Positions 9,756 through 18,124 of a DNA stretch of 34,363 nucleotides are shown here, in pieces. The DNA lies in the NCBI RefSeq assembly GCF_013410955.1, contig NZ_JACCCG010000009.1:1-34363 (forward strand). The letters run 5' to 3'. The DNA is from Microbacterium sp. AK009. GTDB taxonomy: Bacteria; Actinomycetota; Actinomycetes; Actinomycetales; Microbacteriaceae. Position numbers and translations under genes: made by a program. The first letter of the stretch is position 1. Each line of letters begins with the position of its first letter. The notes under the pieces are model-generated. The model saw nothing but the letters and a program-made list of their open reading frames with translations. It had not been told where the DNA came from and did not search any database.

Positions 9756-9898
9756 TTGTCCACCGTTTCATCCACAGGCGGCCCATCGATCGCGAGATCG
9801 GAAAGCCCGGATTCGCGCGGCTTTCCCAACCCGATGGAGAACTCCTCCACAGGGGGGACGATATTCGGGGGTTCCGACATCCGATTCCCTGTGGACAG
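9756..9898. promoter_or_regulatory. Cluster of DnaA-box-like sequences
   Basis: Four near matches to the DnaA box (TTATCCACA, or TTGTCCACA in actinobacteria) lie in the spacer before nrdH: TTGTCCACC (9756-9764), TCATCCACA (9768-9776), TCCTCCACA (9843-9851) and CTGTCCACA on the minus strand (9890-9898). Three have one mismatch and one has two. The cluster occupies the 340-bp gene-free stretch 9601-9940, otherwise filled by the nrd promoter. DnaA control of RNR genes is known in E. coli; here it is a proposal. Confidence 0.45.
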
Positions 9899-9940
9899 AG
9901 CGCGACGGCGTGTCGCGGCGTGTCGCACTAGCGTGGTGGC

Positions 9941-11146
9941 GTGGCGGGATATCGAGACCTTCTGCGCACCCCCGGAGTGGCGCGCATCATCGCCGCACAG
10001 CTGACCGCCCGCTTCCCCAACGGCATGACGAGCCTGGCCGTCCTGCTCCATATCGAGCAGGTGACCGGCTCCTACGGCGCGGCCGGTCTGGTCCTGGCCG
10101 CCACCTCCGTCGGCCAGGCGGTCGCCGGCCCGGTGACCAGCCGCTGGATGGGCCTGTGGGGCATGCGACGGGTGCTCTCGATCACCCTGGCGATCTGCGC
10201 GGTCGCGATCGCGACGCTGGCCCTGGTGGAGATGCCGCTCCCCGCCTACATGGTGCTGGGGCTGGTGGCGGGGCTGTCGACGCCCCCGGTCCAGTCGGCG
10301 GTGCGCACGATCTACCCCAAGATGGTCAACTCCCGTCAGCTGACGCCCCTGTTCTCGCTGGACGCCTCGCTGCAGGAGATCATCTGGATCATCGCGCCGG
10401 TCCTCGTCACCTTCGTGGCGACCCAGATCGGCACGGTCGAAGCCCTGGTGCTCATCGTCGTGATCCTCGTCGGCGGCGGAGTGTGGTTCATCCTGTCGCC
10501 CGAGGTCGGGCGCGTGCGGATCCCCCGGAGCCGCCGACGCCTCGGACGGGTGCTCGCCAAGCCGCCCGTGCTCCTGGCCACCGTCATCGGCTTCCTCCTC
10601 ATCGGCGGCTGCGCCGCGGTCGAGGCCGGCGTCGTGGCGACCTTCGGCCACAGCGGGCTGGAGGCAGGGCTGGTCCTGGCGGTCTTCTCCATCGGCAGCC
10701 TCGCCGGCGGGCTCGGCTTCGGCCACATCCCCATCGGCCCGTGGGCCATGGCGCGCCGCATGGGCATCTTCACCCTGGGCCTCCTCCTCGCCCTCATCTC
10801 GCTGGATGTGTGGTGGCTGGGCGGAACGCTCTTCCTCGCCGGCATCGGAATCGCCCCGGCCCTGGCGGTGCTGTTCGCGATGACCTCGGCGAGCGTGAAG
10901 TTCAGCGAGACCGCCGAGGCGTACGGATGGATCGGCACCGGGCAGCTCATCGGCGCCGCCGCCGGCTCGGCCGTCGCCGGGTTCCTCATCGACGGCGTGG
11001 GTCCGCAGGGCGCCTACATCGCGGCGGCGGCCTTCGCGGGCGTCGGCTTCCTCGTCGCGGTGGTGTTCGTGCGGGGGTTCCCCGACCTTCGTGGGCGCGA
11101 CGCCAGCCCCATCCCCGATACCGAACCCGTCTCGACGATCATCTGA
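9941..11146 (+). CDS. MFS transporter
   Basis: A 401-residue integral membrane protein with about 12 predicted hydrophobic helices in two halves, split by a basic cytoplasmic loop (RVRIPRSRRRLGRVLAKPP near residue 190-210). The loop between helices 2 and 3 (SRWMGLWGMRRVLSI) resembles the MFS motif A position. The subfamily has the look of actinobacterial Bcr/CmlA-like or YfkF-like drug exporters; substrate unknown. The GTG start has no ribosome site but lies 6 bases after TAGCGT, consistent with leaderless transcription. It is divergent from nrdHIEF. Confidence 0.85.
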   Translation: MAGYRDLLRTPGVARIIAAQLTARFPNGMTSLAVLLHIEQVTGSYGAAGLVLAATSVGQAVAGPVTSRWMGLWGMRRVLSITLAICAVAIATLALVEMPLPAYMVLGLVAGLSTPPVQSAVRTIYPKMVNSRQLTPLFSLDASLQEIIWIIAPVLVTFVATQIGTVEALVLIVVILVGGGVWFILSPEVGRVRIPRSRRRLGRVLAKPPVLLATVIGFLLIGGCAAVEAGVVATFGHSGLEAGLVLAVFSIGSLAGGLGFGHIPIGPWAMARRMGIFTLGLLLALISLDVWWLGGTLFLAGIGIAPALAVLFAMTSASVKFSETAEAYGWIGTGQLIGAAAGSAVAGFLIDGVGPQGAYIAAAAFAGVGFLVAVVFVRGFPDLRGRDASPIPDTEPVSTII

Positions 11147-11168
11147 GCGGATGCCGCGGGCGAGCCCG

Positions 11169-11582
11169 CTACTGGATGCGACGCAGCAGCTCCAGAACCG
11201 CCATCGCGTAGGCGTCGGCGGGTTCGGGGTGCTCGAAGACGACGACCTCGCCCCCCAGCTCGATCTCCACCTGATGGGTGTCGACGAGCCGGCGCAGCGA
11301 CCGGAACGCCCCGCGCAGCAGCTCCCGCAGCTGGCTCTCGTGCGGCAGCCACAGGGCGTCTTCGAGCGCGACGGAATCGAGCGCCCACTCGGTCGTGCCG
11401 TTGAAGGCCAGGATGCGACCGGTCGGGTAATCGCGCGGCTCGATGGTCATCTCGCTGACGGTGAAGATGTCGGCATCGAACTCGGGTTCGTCCAGCTGGA
11501 AGCGATCACCGGATGTCGGATGCCACACGAGACCCGCCGCGCGCAGTTCGAGGGCGAGGTCGGTCGAGATCATGCCCTCCAT
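11169..11582 (-). CDS. Conserved hypothetical protein (137 aa)
   Basis: A soluble acidic protein containing RFQLDEPEFDADIFTVSEMT, PRDYPTGRILAFNGTTEWAL and ALWLPHESQLRELL. It resembles a small conserved actinobacterial family sometimes labelled pilus assembly protein CpaE, a name its size and lack of a P-loop do not support. ATG 11582 has a weak AGAGG upstream. The in-frame ATG at 11573 (MISTDLAL) has GGAG three bases away and is an equally good start. It is convergent with the MFS gene and divergent from the hydrolase at 11627. Confidence 0.7.
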   Translation of the reverse strand: MEGMISTDLALELRAAGLVWHPTSGDRFQLDEPEFDADIFTVSEMTIEPRDYPTGRILAFNGTTEWALDSVALEDALWLPHESQLRELLRGAFRSLRRLVDTHQVEIELGGEVVVFEHPEPADAYAMAVLELLRRIQ

Positions 11583-11626
11583 CTTCCGCCACCCAGAGGC
11601 GGCGAGGCCCGCTTACGCTGAAGGGC

Positions 11627-12409
11627 GTGATGTTCCCGGTGACTCTCCCCCGCATCTCCTGGGGCGACCCGCGCGCCCCGCGGCGCACCCTGCTCGTCCA
11701 CGGACTCGGTTCCACCGCGGCGCTGATGTGGCGCTTCGGCGTGGCGCTGGCCGAAGACGGGTGGCGCGCGGACGCCGTCGATCTGCGCGGGCACGGCGTC
11801 GCCCCGCGCGTGCTCGACTACACGATCCCCGCCTACGCCGCCGACCTCGCCCGCACCCGTCCCGAGGAGAGCGATGCGACCTGGGACCTCGTCATCGGCC
11901 ACTCCCTCGGCGGCGCGGCGACCACGCTCGCCGCCGCGGCGACTCCGGAATGGACGCGTCGCATCATCCTCATCGATCCCGCCATCCACCTCTCCGCCCA
12001 CGACCGCGAGGTCGTGCGACGAAGTCAGGAGGAGGCCTTCGCCGACCCGACGGAGGGTGCCGTGCGCGCGGCGCACCCGCAGTGGCATCCTCATGACATC
12101 GAGCTGAAGGCCCTCGCGGCCCGGCAGGCCAGCAGGTGGGCGGTCGAGCAGACGAGCCTGCAGAACCCTGTGTGGGACGTGCGCGACGCCCTGGCCCGAC
12201 TCGATGTCGACGTGGACGTTCTCGCCGCAGACCCGGGGGTGTACAGCATCTTCGACGGCCCGCTCGCCACCGAGGTGCTCGCAGCCAACGACCGGGTGCG
12301 GATGACGGTGGTCACCGGCGCCGGGCACTCGCCGCATCGCGACAAGCCCGAACAGACCGTCGCGGAGCTGCGCCGGGTGCTGCAGGAGCGACGGACAATG
12401 GGATCGTGA
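11627..12409 (+). CDS. Alpha/beta hydrolase
   Basis: A 260-residue alpha/beta-hydrolase fold protein. The oxyanion region HGLGST (about residue 26) is followed by the nucleophile elbow GHSLGG (Ser near 91), an acidic residue in the DVDVLAADPG stretch and the catalytic His in GAGHSPHRDKP near the C-terminus. Start GTG 11627 lies exactly 7 bases after TACGCT with no ribosome site, so it is probably leaderless; ATG 11630 is next in frame. It overlaps the acyl-CoA dehydrogenase start by 4 bp. Substrate unknown. Confidence 0.85.
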   Translation: MMFPVTLPRISWGDPRAPRRTLLVHGLGSTAALMWRFGVALAEDGWRADAVDLRGHGVAPRVLDYTIPAYAADLARTRPEESDATWDLVIGHSLGGAATTLAAAATPEWTRRIILIDPAIHLSAHDREVVRRSQEEAFADPTEGAVRAAHPQWHPHDIELKALAARQASRWAVEQTSLQNPVWDVRDALARLDVDVDVLAADPGVYSIFDGPLATEVLAANDRVRMTVVTGAGHSPHRDKPEQTVAELRRVLQERRTMGS

Positions 12410-13554
12410 TCGAACCGGAGACGATCCTCCCGCCGGAGCTGCTGGAGCGGTTCCGCGAGCGCGCGGGGACGCACGATCGCGAGAACACCTTCCCCGCGGC
12501 CGACCTCGACGAACTCCGTGGGATCGGGTACCTCGCCCTCCTCGTGCCCGAGGCCCTCGGGGGTCGGGGGCTGGCCCTCGCCGAAGTCGCGCTGCTGCAG
12601 CAGCGTCTTGCCACCGCCGCCCCGGCCACGGCTCTCGCGATCAACATGCACCTGGTGTGGACGGGCGTCGCACGCCAGCTCCTGGACCGCGGCATCGACG
12701 ACCTGCGCTTCGTCCTGGAGGGCGCGGCGGCCGGGGAGGTGTTCGCCTTCGGCATCAGCGAAGCCGGCAACGACCTCGTGCTCTTCGGCAGCGACACCGC
12801 CGCCGAACCCCGCCCGGACGGCGGGTACGCCTTCACCGGCACGAAGATCTTCACCACCCTCTCCCCCGTCTGGACGCAGCTGGGGCTCCACGGCCTCGAC
12901 ACCCACTCGACCGACGGCCCGCGGATCGTCTACGCGTTCGTTCCGCGAAGCGAGGAGGCTGCGGGTCGGGTGCGCATCCGCGACGACTGGGACACCCTCG
13001 GCATGCGCGCCACGCAGTCCCGCACGACGGAGCTCCACGGCGCTCTCGCTCCGCCCGGGCGCGTGGTCAGGCGCGTGGCACCCGGGCCTCAGCCCGATCC
13101 GCTCGTGTTCGGCATCTTCAGCGTGTTCGAACTGCTCATCGCCTCGGTGTACACCGGCATCGCGCGCCGCGCGCTCGACCTCGCCGTTGCCGCCGCCACG
13201 CGGAAGGACAGCCAGAACCCGCGGCTGCGCTGGCAGGTGGCCGACATGGCTATCGCCTATGACGCGCTGCCGCCGCAGATCGACGCGCTCTGCCGCGATC
13301 TCGCAGAGAACGTCGACCACGGGGGCCGCTGGTTCTCGCTGCTGTCGGGGGTCAAGCACCGCGCCGTCACCACAGCCAAATCCGTCGTCGACGAGGCGCT
13401 CATCGTCGCGGGCGGGTCGTCCTTCTTCGCACGCGCGGAACTCTCCCGGCTCTATCGCGACGTCGCCGCCGGGGTGTTCCATCCCTCCGACCCGGAATCG
13501 GCTCACTCCGCCGCGGCGACGGCGTGGCTCGGGCCGCTGGAGACGCGCTCCTGA
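12406..13554 (+). CDS. Acyl-CoA dehydrogenase family protein
   Basis: A 382-residue flavoprotein with the three-domain plan of the family: helical N-terminus (LDELRGIGYLALLVPEALGG), middle beta domain (FAFGISEAGNDLVLFGSDT, GYAFTGTKIFTTLSP) and helical C-terminus (GIARRALDLAVAAA, KSVVDEALIVAGGSSF). It would oxidise an acyl-CoA or a related substrate using FAD. Start GTG 12406 overlaps the hydrolase stop as GTGA, which suggests translational coupling. The typical catalytic Glu is not obvious in the C-terminal part, so a non-standard substrate or reaction is possible. Confidence 0.85.
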   Translation: MIEPETILPPELLERFRERAGTHDRENTFPAADLDELRGIGYLALLVPEALGGRGLALAEVALLQQRLATAAPATALAINMHLVWTGVARQLLDRGIDDLRFVLEGAAAGEVFAFGISEAGNDLVLFGSDTAAEPRPDGGYAFTGTKIFTTLSPVWTQLGLHGLDTHSTDGPRIVYAFVPRSEEAAGRVRIRDDWDTLGMRATQSRTTELHGALAPPGRVVRRVAPGPQPDPLVFGIFSVFELLIASVYTGIARRALDLAVAAATRKDSQNPRLRWQVADMAIAYDALPPQIDALCRDLAENVDHGGRWFSLLSGVKHRAVTTAKSVVDEALIVAGGSSFFARAELSRLYRDVAAGVFHPSDPESAHSAAATAWLGPLETRS

Positions 13555-13594
13555 CTCTCGCGGTCCGCAGAGGCACGCGTGCGAGGATGACCGG

Positions 13595-14866
13595 ATGGCA
13601 CGTACCCCGACGGCTCTCCTGAGCCCCGCCGACCAGCAGCGGCGCCGCGGCCTGCGCACGATGAAGGCCGTGGCCCTGGGCGCTCTGCTGGCGATGGCCG
13701 TGGTGTTCGCGATCGCGTTCTCGCTCCAGGAGCAGGTGCCCTGGCTCGGCTACGTCCGCGCGGCCGCCGAAGGCGGCATGGTGGGGGCGCTGGCGGACTG
13801 GTTCGCGGTGACGGCTCTGTTCCGGCATCCGCTCGGTCTCCCCATCCCGCACACCGCCATCATCCCCAAACGCAAGGACGAGATCGGCCGCACGCTCGGC
13901 GAGTTCGTCGAGACCGAGTTCCTGCGCGGCGACGTGGTGCGCACGAAGGTCGCCGCGACCCATGTGTCCCGCCGGGCGGGCGAGTGGCTGCGCGAGCCCG
14001 CGCACGCGGCCCGCGTGGGTTCCGAAGCCTCGGTGATCGCCGCCGGGGTCCTCCGCGCGCTGAGCGACGACGACGTGCGCGACGTCATCGAGGAGCTCGC
14101 CCGCGAGCACGTCCTCGAGCCGGAGTGGGGGCCGCCGGTGGGCGCCTGGCTCGGCCGGGTGATCGCCGCGGGCGCCCACCACAGTGCCGTCGACCTGGCC
14201 GCCGAGACGATCGAGCACTGGCTCGCCGCCAACAGGGTCGCTTTCGAGGGTCTGGTCTCGCGGCGACTGCCCAGCTGGGTGCCTCGGATCGCGCAGCGCC
14301 TCGTCGACGAGACCGTGTACAACGAGGCGGTGAAGTTCGTGGCGGTCGTGCGCGCCGACCCCGATCATCCGGCGCGGCACGCGATCGACGGGTACCTCGA
14401 GCGCCTCGCCCGGAACCTGCAGACCGATCCCGCCACCATCGGACGGCTCGAAGACGCCAAGGAGTCCCTCTTCGACAGCCCCCGGGTCCGCGAACTCGCC
14501 GCGCAGGCGTGGGGCACCGCGAAGTCCGGGCTGCTCGCCGCCCTCGACGACCCCGACAGCGGTCTGCGCCGGCGCCTCGCCGACGCCCTGGCCGACATCG
14601 GCGAGCGCCTGGTGACCGACCCCGCCCTGCAGCAGCGCGTGGACGGCTGGGTGACCGACGCCGCCGTGTTCCTCGTCGATCGGTATCGGCACGACATCGC
14701 CTCGATCATCACCGACACCGTCGAGAAGTGGGACCCGCAGGAGACGACCGAGAAGATCGAGCTCATGGTCGGCCGCGACCTGCAGTACATCCGGCTCAAC
14801 GGCACCATCGTCGGGTCGCTGGCGGGCCTCGTCATCTATACGATCGCCCGCGCCATCTGGGGATGA
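13595..14866 (+). CDS. DUF445 membrane-anchored protein
   Basis: A 423-residue protein of the DUF445 (YjiN-like) family. A transmembrane helix lies near residues 26-44 (VALGALLAMAVVFAIAFSL), followed by the family signature AAAEGGMVGALADWFAVTALFRHPLG and IPHTAIIPKRKDEIG. A long helical cytoplasmic or periplasmic region and a final membrane segment (GSLAGLVIYTIARAIWG) complete it. Function is unknown. ATG 13595 is selected because homology begins soon after it and no earlier start fits. It sits 40 bp after the acyl-CoA dehydrogenase. Confidence 0.88.
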   Translation: MARTPTALLSPADQQRRRGLRTMKAVALGALLAMAVVFAIAFSLQEQVPWLGYVRAAAEGGMVGALADWFAVTALFRHPLGLPIPHTAIIPKRKDEIGRTLGEFVETEFLRGDVVRTKVAATHVSRRAGEWLREPAHAARVGSEASVIAAGVLRALSDDDVRDVIEELAREHVLEPEWGPPVGAWLGRVIAAGAHHSAVDLAAETIEHWLAANRVAFEGLVSRRLPSWVPRIAQRLVDETVYNEAVKFVAVVRADPDHPARHAIDGYLERLARNLQTDPATIGRLEDAKESLFDSPRVRELAAQAWGTAKSGLLAALDDPDSGLRRRLADALADIGERLVTDPALQQRVDGWVTDAAVFLVDRYRHDIASIITDTVEKWDPQETTEKIELMVGRDLQYIRLNGTIVGSLAGLVIYTIARAIWG

Positions 14867-14892
14867 CGCTTCTGCGGCGCTACAGTGAGCGC

Positions 14893-15240
14893 GTGGAATC
14901 GGTGGGCGGCGAACTGCTCTTCAGCTACGGCACACTCCAGCAGCCCGAGGTGCAGCTGGACACCTTCGGCAGGATCGTCGAGGCCGAGCCCGACGTGCTG
15001 CCCGGGTTCACGGTGGACTACGCCGAGATCGTCGACGAGCGGGTGGTGGATGTCTCGGGGCACGCGGTGCACCCCATCGTGCGTGCGACCGGCAACCCGC
15101 TGGACAAGGTGGTGGGGAAGGTCATGTCCATCACCGAGGACGAGCTCGACGCCGCCGACGAGTACGAGGTCTCGCTCTATCGCCGCATCTCGGCCCCGCT
15201 CGCCAGCGGCCGCGTCGCCTGGGTGTACGTGTCGGTGTGA
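14893..15240 (+). CDS. Gamma-glutamylcyclotransferase-like (AIG2) protein
   Basis: A 115-residue protein with the AIG2/GGCT signature LLFSYGTLQQPEVQL at the N-terminus and the later ITEDELDAADEYEVSLYRR containing the conserved acidic residue. Family members cyclise or cleave gamma-glutamyl amine bonds; the substrate here is unknown. GTG 14893 lies 6 bases after TACAGT and fits a leaderless start. The alternative ATG 14863 would overlap the DUF445 stop (ATGA) and add 10 residues before the conserved motif. The stop overlaps the next gene's GTG by 4 bp. Confidence 0.82.
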   Translation: MESVGGELLFSYGTLQQPEVQLDTFGRIVEAEPDVLPGFTVDYAEIVDERVVDVSGHAVHPIVRATGNPLDKVVGKVMSITEDELDAADEYEVSLYRRISAPLASGRVAWVYVSV

Positions 15241-16139
15241 GCGGCCTCTTCCACGACCCCCTCTGGCCGCGGGCCGGTGACTGGCCGTCCGCTCACGACC
15301 GCGCGGAGGCGTCGGGCGCCGTCGATGTCGCGATCCTCGGCGTGCCGACCTGGCGCACGTCGTTGTCGGCGACCGGTGCGCACGCCACCCCCGCCGCCGT
15401 GCGCGAAGCGCTCCGCCGCTACAGCCCCACCCTGATCGGACCGCCCGCCGTCGACCTCGATGCCGCTCTCGCGATCGCCGACGCCGGGGACATCGCCGAG
15501 CCCGATGGCGACGACGGTGAGTCGCGCGTGCGGCGCGCGGTGGCGGAACTCCGCGCCCGCGGTGCGCTCGTGATCGCACTCGGCGGTGACAACGCCGCGA
15601 CAGTGCCGGTCGCCCAGGGGGCACGAGCGGGGGGCCTGGTCACCCTCGACGCGCATCTCGACATGCGCGACGGGCGGTCGAACGGCTCGCCGGTGCGCCG
15701 ACTCATCGAGGACGGACTCGACCCGGCCCACATCGTGCAGATCGGCATCGCGGATTTCGCCAACTCCCCCGCCTACCTCGCTCGCGCGCGGAACTTCGGG
15801 ATCACCCTCGTCACGCTCGATCAGGTTCGCCGGCGCCCCGCCGCCGACCTTGTGGCCGAGGCGTTCGAGATCGCCGGAGCGGGAGCAGGGGGCGTGCACC
15901 TGGACATCGATGTGGATGTCTGCGACCGCTCGGTCGCGCCGGGGTGCCCGGCCTCGGTTCCGGGGGGGCTGAGCGCTGACGCGCTTCGCACGCTGGTGCG
16001 ATCGGCGGCGTCGGATGACCGGCTGGTCTCGGCCGATATCGTCGAAGTCGACGCGACGGCCGACGCCGAGGACCGCCGGACGGTGCGACTCGCGGCCCTG
16101 TGCGTCCTGGAGCTTCTGGCGGGAAGGGCGATGCGATGA
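15237..16139 (+). CDS. Arginase-family enzyme, probable formimidoylglutamase
   Basis: A 300-residue ureohydrolase. The metal-binding motifs are LGGDNAATVP (near 116), DAHLDMRDG (near 138) and HLDIDVDVCDR (near 220). Position one of the first motif is Asn where most relatives have His (GGDHS). The nearby hutH-hutU-hutI operon lacks the final step, and this gene would supply it by hydrolysing formimidoylglutamate to glutamate and formamide; agmatinase or another guanidino substrate remains possible. GTG 15237 overlaps the preceding stop, and the stop overlaps the next ATG (16136), so it is in a tight transcription unit. Confidence 0.75.
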   Translation: MSGLFHDPLWPRAGDWPSAHDRAEASGAVDVAILGVPTWRTSLSATGAHATPAAVREALRRYSPTLIGPPAVDLDAALAIADAGDIAEPDGDDGESRVRRAVAELRARGALVIALGGDNAATVPVAQGARAGGLVTLDAHLDMRDGRSNGSPVRRLIEDGLDPAHIVQIGIADFANSPAYLARARNFGITLVTLDQVRRRPAADLVAEAFEIAGAGAGGVHLDIDVDVCDRSVAPGCPASVPGGLSADALRTLVRSAASDDRLVSADIVEVDATADAEDRRTVRLAALCVLELLAGRAMR

Positions 16140-16609
16140 CGATCGAACTGGTGCTGGCGCGACACGCGAAGTCGGACTGGGGCGACCCGGGGCTCCGCGA
16201 TCATGACCGCCCGCTGAACGAACGCGGTGTGCGCGATGCGCCGCGGATGGCCGCGCGCCTGGCCGCGACGGGTTTCCGCCCCGAGGCGCTGCTGTCCAGC
16301 ACCGCCGTGCGCGCCCGGACGACCGCTGAGGCGTTCGCCGCGGCGCTCGAGACCACGGTCACCCTCGTCCCCGACCTCTACGGGGCCCCACCCCCGACCC
16401 TCCTCACCACCGCGTCGGAGACCGGCGCTTCGCGGGTGATGCTCGTCGCCCACAACCCCGGCATGGCCGAGCTCGCCGCCGCGCTCTCCGGGGGGCGGAT
16501 CGGTGAGATGCCGACCTGCGCGGTCGCCCGGTTCCGCTGGGACGATGACGACTGGGCGCTCGTCGGCGCGGTCGACCCGATCGAGTGGCACCTCGACACA
16601 CCCCGGTGA
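16136..16609 (+). CDS. SixA-like histidine phosphatase
   Basis: A 157-residue member of the histidine phosphatase superfamily. The phosphoacceptor motif is LARHAKSDWGD at residues 7-17. DHDRPLNERGVRDAPRMAARL follows, then SSTAVRARTTAEAF, and a second catalytic His in VMLVAHNPGMAELA near residue 105. Short single-domain proteins of this kind resemble SixA, which removes phosphate from phosphohistidine proteins; the target here is unknown. ATG 16136 overlaps the stop of the arginase-family gene as ATGA. Confidence 0.87.
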   Translation: MTIELVLARHAKSDWGDPGLRDHDRPLNERGVRDAPRMAARLAATGFRPEALLSSTAVRARTTAEAFAAALETTVTLVPDLYGAPPPTLLTTASETGASRVMLVAHNPGMAELAAALSGGRIGEMPTCAVARFRWDDDDWALVGAVDPIEWHLDTPR

Positions 16610-16683
16610 GGCGCCGGGCGGGCGGTCTGGTTGCCGGGCGGCCTCGCGCGCGATCGGCCGGGTAGCCGGGGCCGGGGGCCGGG

Positions 16684-16780
16684 CGCACAACTCCTCAAAC
16701 CTGCACCGCATCGGGCCGCGCCCCCGCGGTTTTCCGCGGCTTCGGACCGCGAGAGCCTGCGTTGTGGAGGAGTTACGCGC
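16684..16780. repeat. Inverted AACTCCTC repeat pair in convergent spacer
   Basis: GCGCACAACTCCTC (16684-16696) is mirrored by GAGGAGTTACGCGC (16767-16780), with a CCGCGG-TTTT-CCGCGG hairpin between (16724-16739). The pair lies between the convergent phosphatase and hutI. It resembles a dispersed palindromic element and may also act as a terminator. Confidence 0.4.
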
Positions 16781-16825
16781 CGGCGGTCGGCGGCGCCGGC
16801 GACGGACCGGCACCGATTTGCACGC

Positions 16826-18124
16826 TCACACCTCGATGCCGTTCTTCCAGACAGTACGGACGAGCGGGACGCCGGGGCGGTAAGCCAGGTGCGTCCGCGA
16901 CGGCGCGTCCAGCAGCACCAGATCGGCCCTCATGCCGGGTGCGATCGCGCCGACGTCGTCGCGGCGGAGCGCGCGGGCCCCGCCCGCGGTCGCCGCCCAC
17001 ACGGCCTCGGCGGTGGTCATGCCCATCTCCCGCACCGCGAGGGCGATCATGAGCGGCATCGAGCTGGTGAAGCTGGAGCCGGGGTTGCAGTCGCTGGCGA
17101 GCGCGACCGTGACCCCGGCGTCGAGGAGTCTCCGGGCGTCAGGGTAGGGCTGCCGCGTGGAAAACTCCACCCCGGGGAGCAGGGTCGCCACCGTGTCGGA
17201 TCCGGCGAGGAGGGCGATATCGTCGCCGGTCAGGAAGGTGCAGTGATCCACCGACGCCGCCCGCATCTCGACGGCGAGCGCCACTCCGGGTCCGGCGCCG
17301 AGCTGGTTCCCGTGCACCCGCGGTGCCAGACCCTGCGCGATGCCCGCCTCGAGGATCCGCCGTGCCTCCGCCGCGGTGAAGGCGCCGTCCTCGCAGAAGA
17401 CGTCGATCCACCCGCTGAGGGGTGCGCAGCGCTCGAGCATCGGCCCGCAGACGAGGTCGACGTAGCCCTGTCGATCGCCGGCGTACTCCTCGGGCACGAC
17501 GTGCGCGCCGAGGAAGGTGACCTCGTCGGTGACCTCCCGCGCCAGGCGCGCCAGCCGCTCCTCGTCGGCCACCGTGAGCCCGTAGCCGGTCTTTATCTCG
17601 GCGGTGGTGGTCCCCTGCCGGTGCAGTTCGGCGACGAATCCGCGCAGGCGACCGCGCAACTCGTCATCGGTGGCGGTCCGCGTCGCTGCGACCGTCCGGC
17701 GTATTCCGCCGGCGGAATAGGAGTGCCCGGCCATCCGCGCCTCGAACTCGTCGGCACGGTCGCCGGCGGAGACCAGGTGGGTGTGGGAGTCGACGAACCC
17801 GGGCAGCGCCGCCCGGCCCGCGGCATCCACGATCTCGACCCCGCCGTGCGCGCGCGAAAGTGCATCTGAGCGCCGAGAACTGGGGGAATCCCCTCCGTCT
17901 CGGCGTCCCGTTGCAGTCTCGCGGTCTGGTGGCCCCGCCGCGCTCCCGGTCGTTGAGCGAGCGAAGTGAGACGAAACGCCCGCCGCCTCCCCTGCCGCGC
18001 CGACCCACACGATCAGACCGTCCTCCATCAGCACGGCCGCGTCACGCAGCGTGCCGCACGCATCCCCCTCGGCGCCGACATTCGTCGTCAGCTCCCCGAT
18101 GTTCGTGATGAGCGTCGCTGTCAC
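16826..18124 (-). CDS. hutI: Imidazolonepropionase HutI with in-frame repeat insertion
   Basis: A 432-residue amidohydrolase that opens imidazolone propionate to formimidoylglutamate, third step of histidine degradation. Metal and substrate motifs are present: [52 protein letters not shown] and [11 protein letters not shown] 18124 overlaps the hutU stop as GTGA. Residues about 50-93 are an unusual Ser/Arg/Gly-rich stretch ([20 protein letters not shown] and more) encoded by palindromic repeat DNA and placed just before the strand leading to HTH. Without it the length is near the usual 390-400. Whether the loop is tolerated is unknown, but the frame is fully open. Confidence 0.92.
   Translation of the reverse strand: MTATLITNIGELTTNVGAEGDACGTLRDAAVLMEDGLIVWVGAAGEAAGVSSHFARSTTGSAAGPPDRETATGRRDGGDSPSSRRSDALSRAHGGVEIVDAAGRAALPGFVDSHTHLVSAGDRADEFEARMAGHSYSAGGIRRTVAATRTATDDELRGRLRGFVAELHRQGTTTAEIKTGYGLTVADEERLARLAREVTDEVTFLGAHVVPEEYAGDRQGYVDLVCGPMLERCAPLSGWIDVFCEDGAFTAAEARRILEAGIAQGLAPRVHGNQLGAGPGVALAVEMRAASVDHCTFLTGDDIALLAGSDTVATLLPGVEFSTRQPYPDARRLLDAGVTVALASDCNPGSSFTSSMPLMIALAVREMGMTTAEAVWAATAGGARALRRDDVGAIAPGMRADLVLLDAPSRTHLAYRPGVPLVRTVWKNGIEV
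17847..17980. repeat. REP-like palindromic elements inserted inside hutI
   Basis: Two motifs lie side by side. One is an imperfect palindrome around CGCCGAGA (17871-17878) and TCTCGGCG (17898-17905), with an inner GGGG-AAT-CCCC and outer TGCA ends. The other is GAGCGAGCGAAGTGAGACGA (17955-17974), a type of motif I associate with dispersed intergenic repeats in related actinobacteria. Both are within the hutI reading frame and leave it open. Confidence 0.6.

Noticed and set aside
12091..13659. A 522-codon antisense frame across the acyl-CoA dehydrogenase
   Set aside because: It is a shadow of the genuine flavoprotein gene, without recognisable motifs or a start signal.
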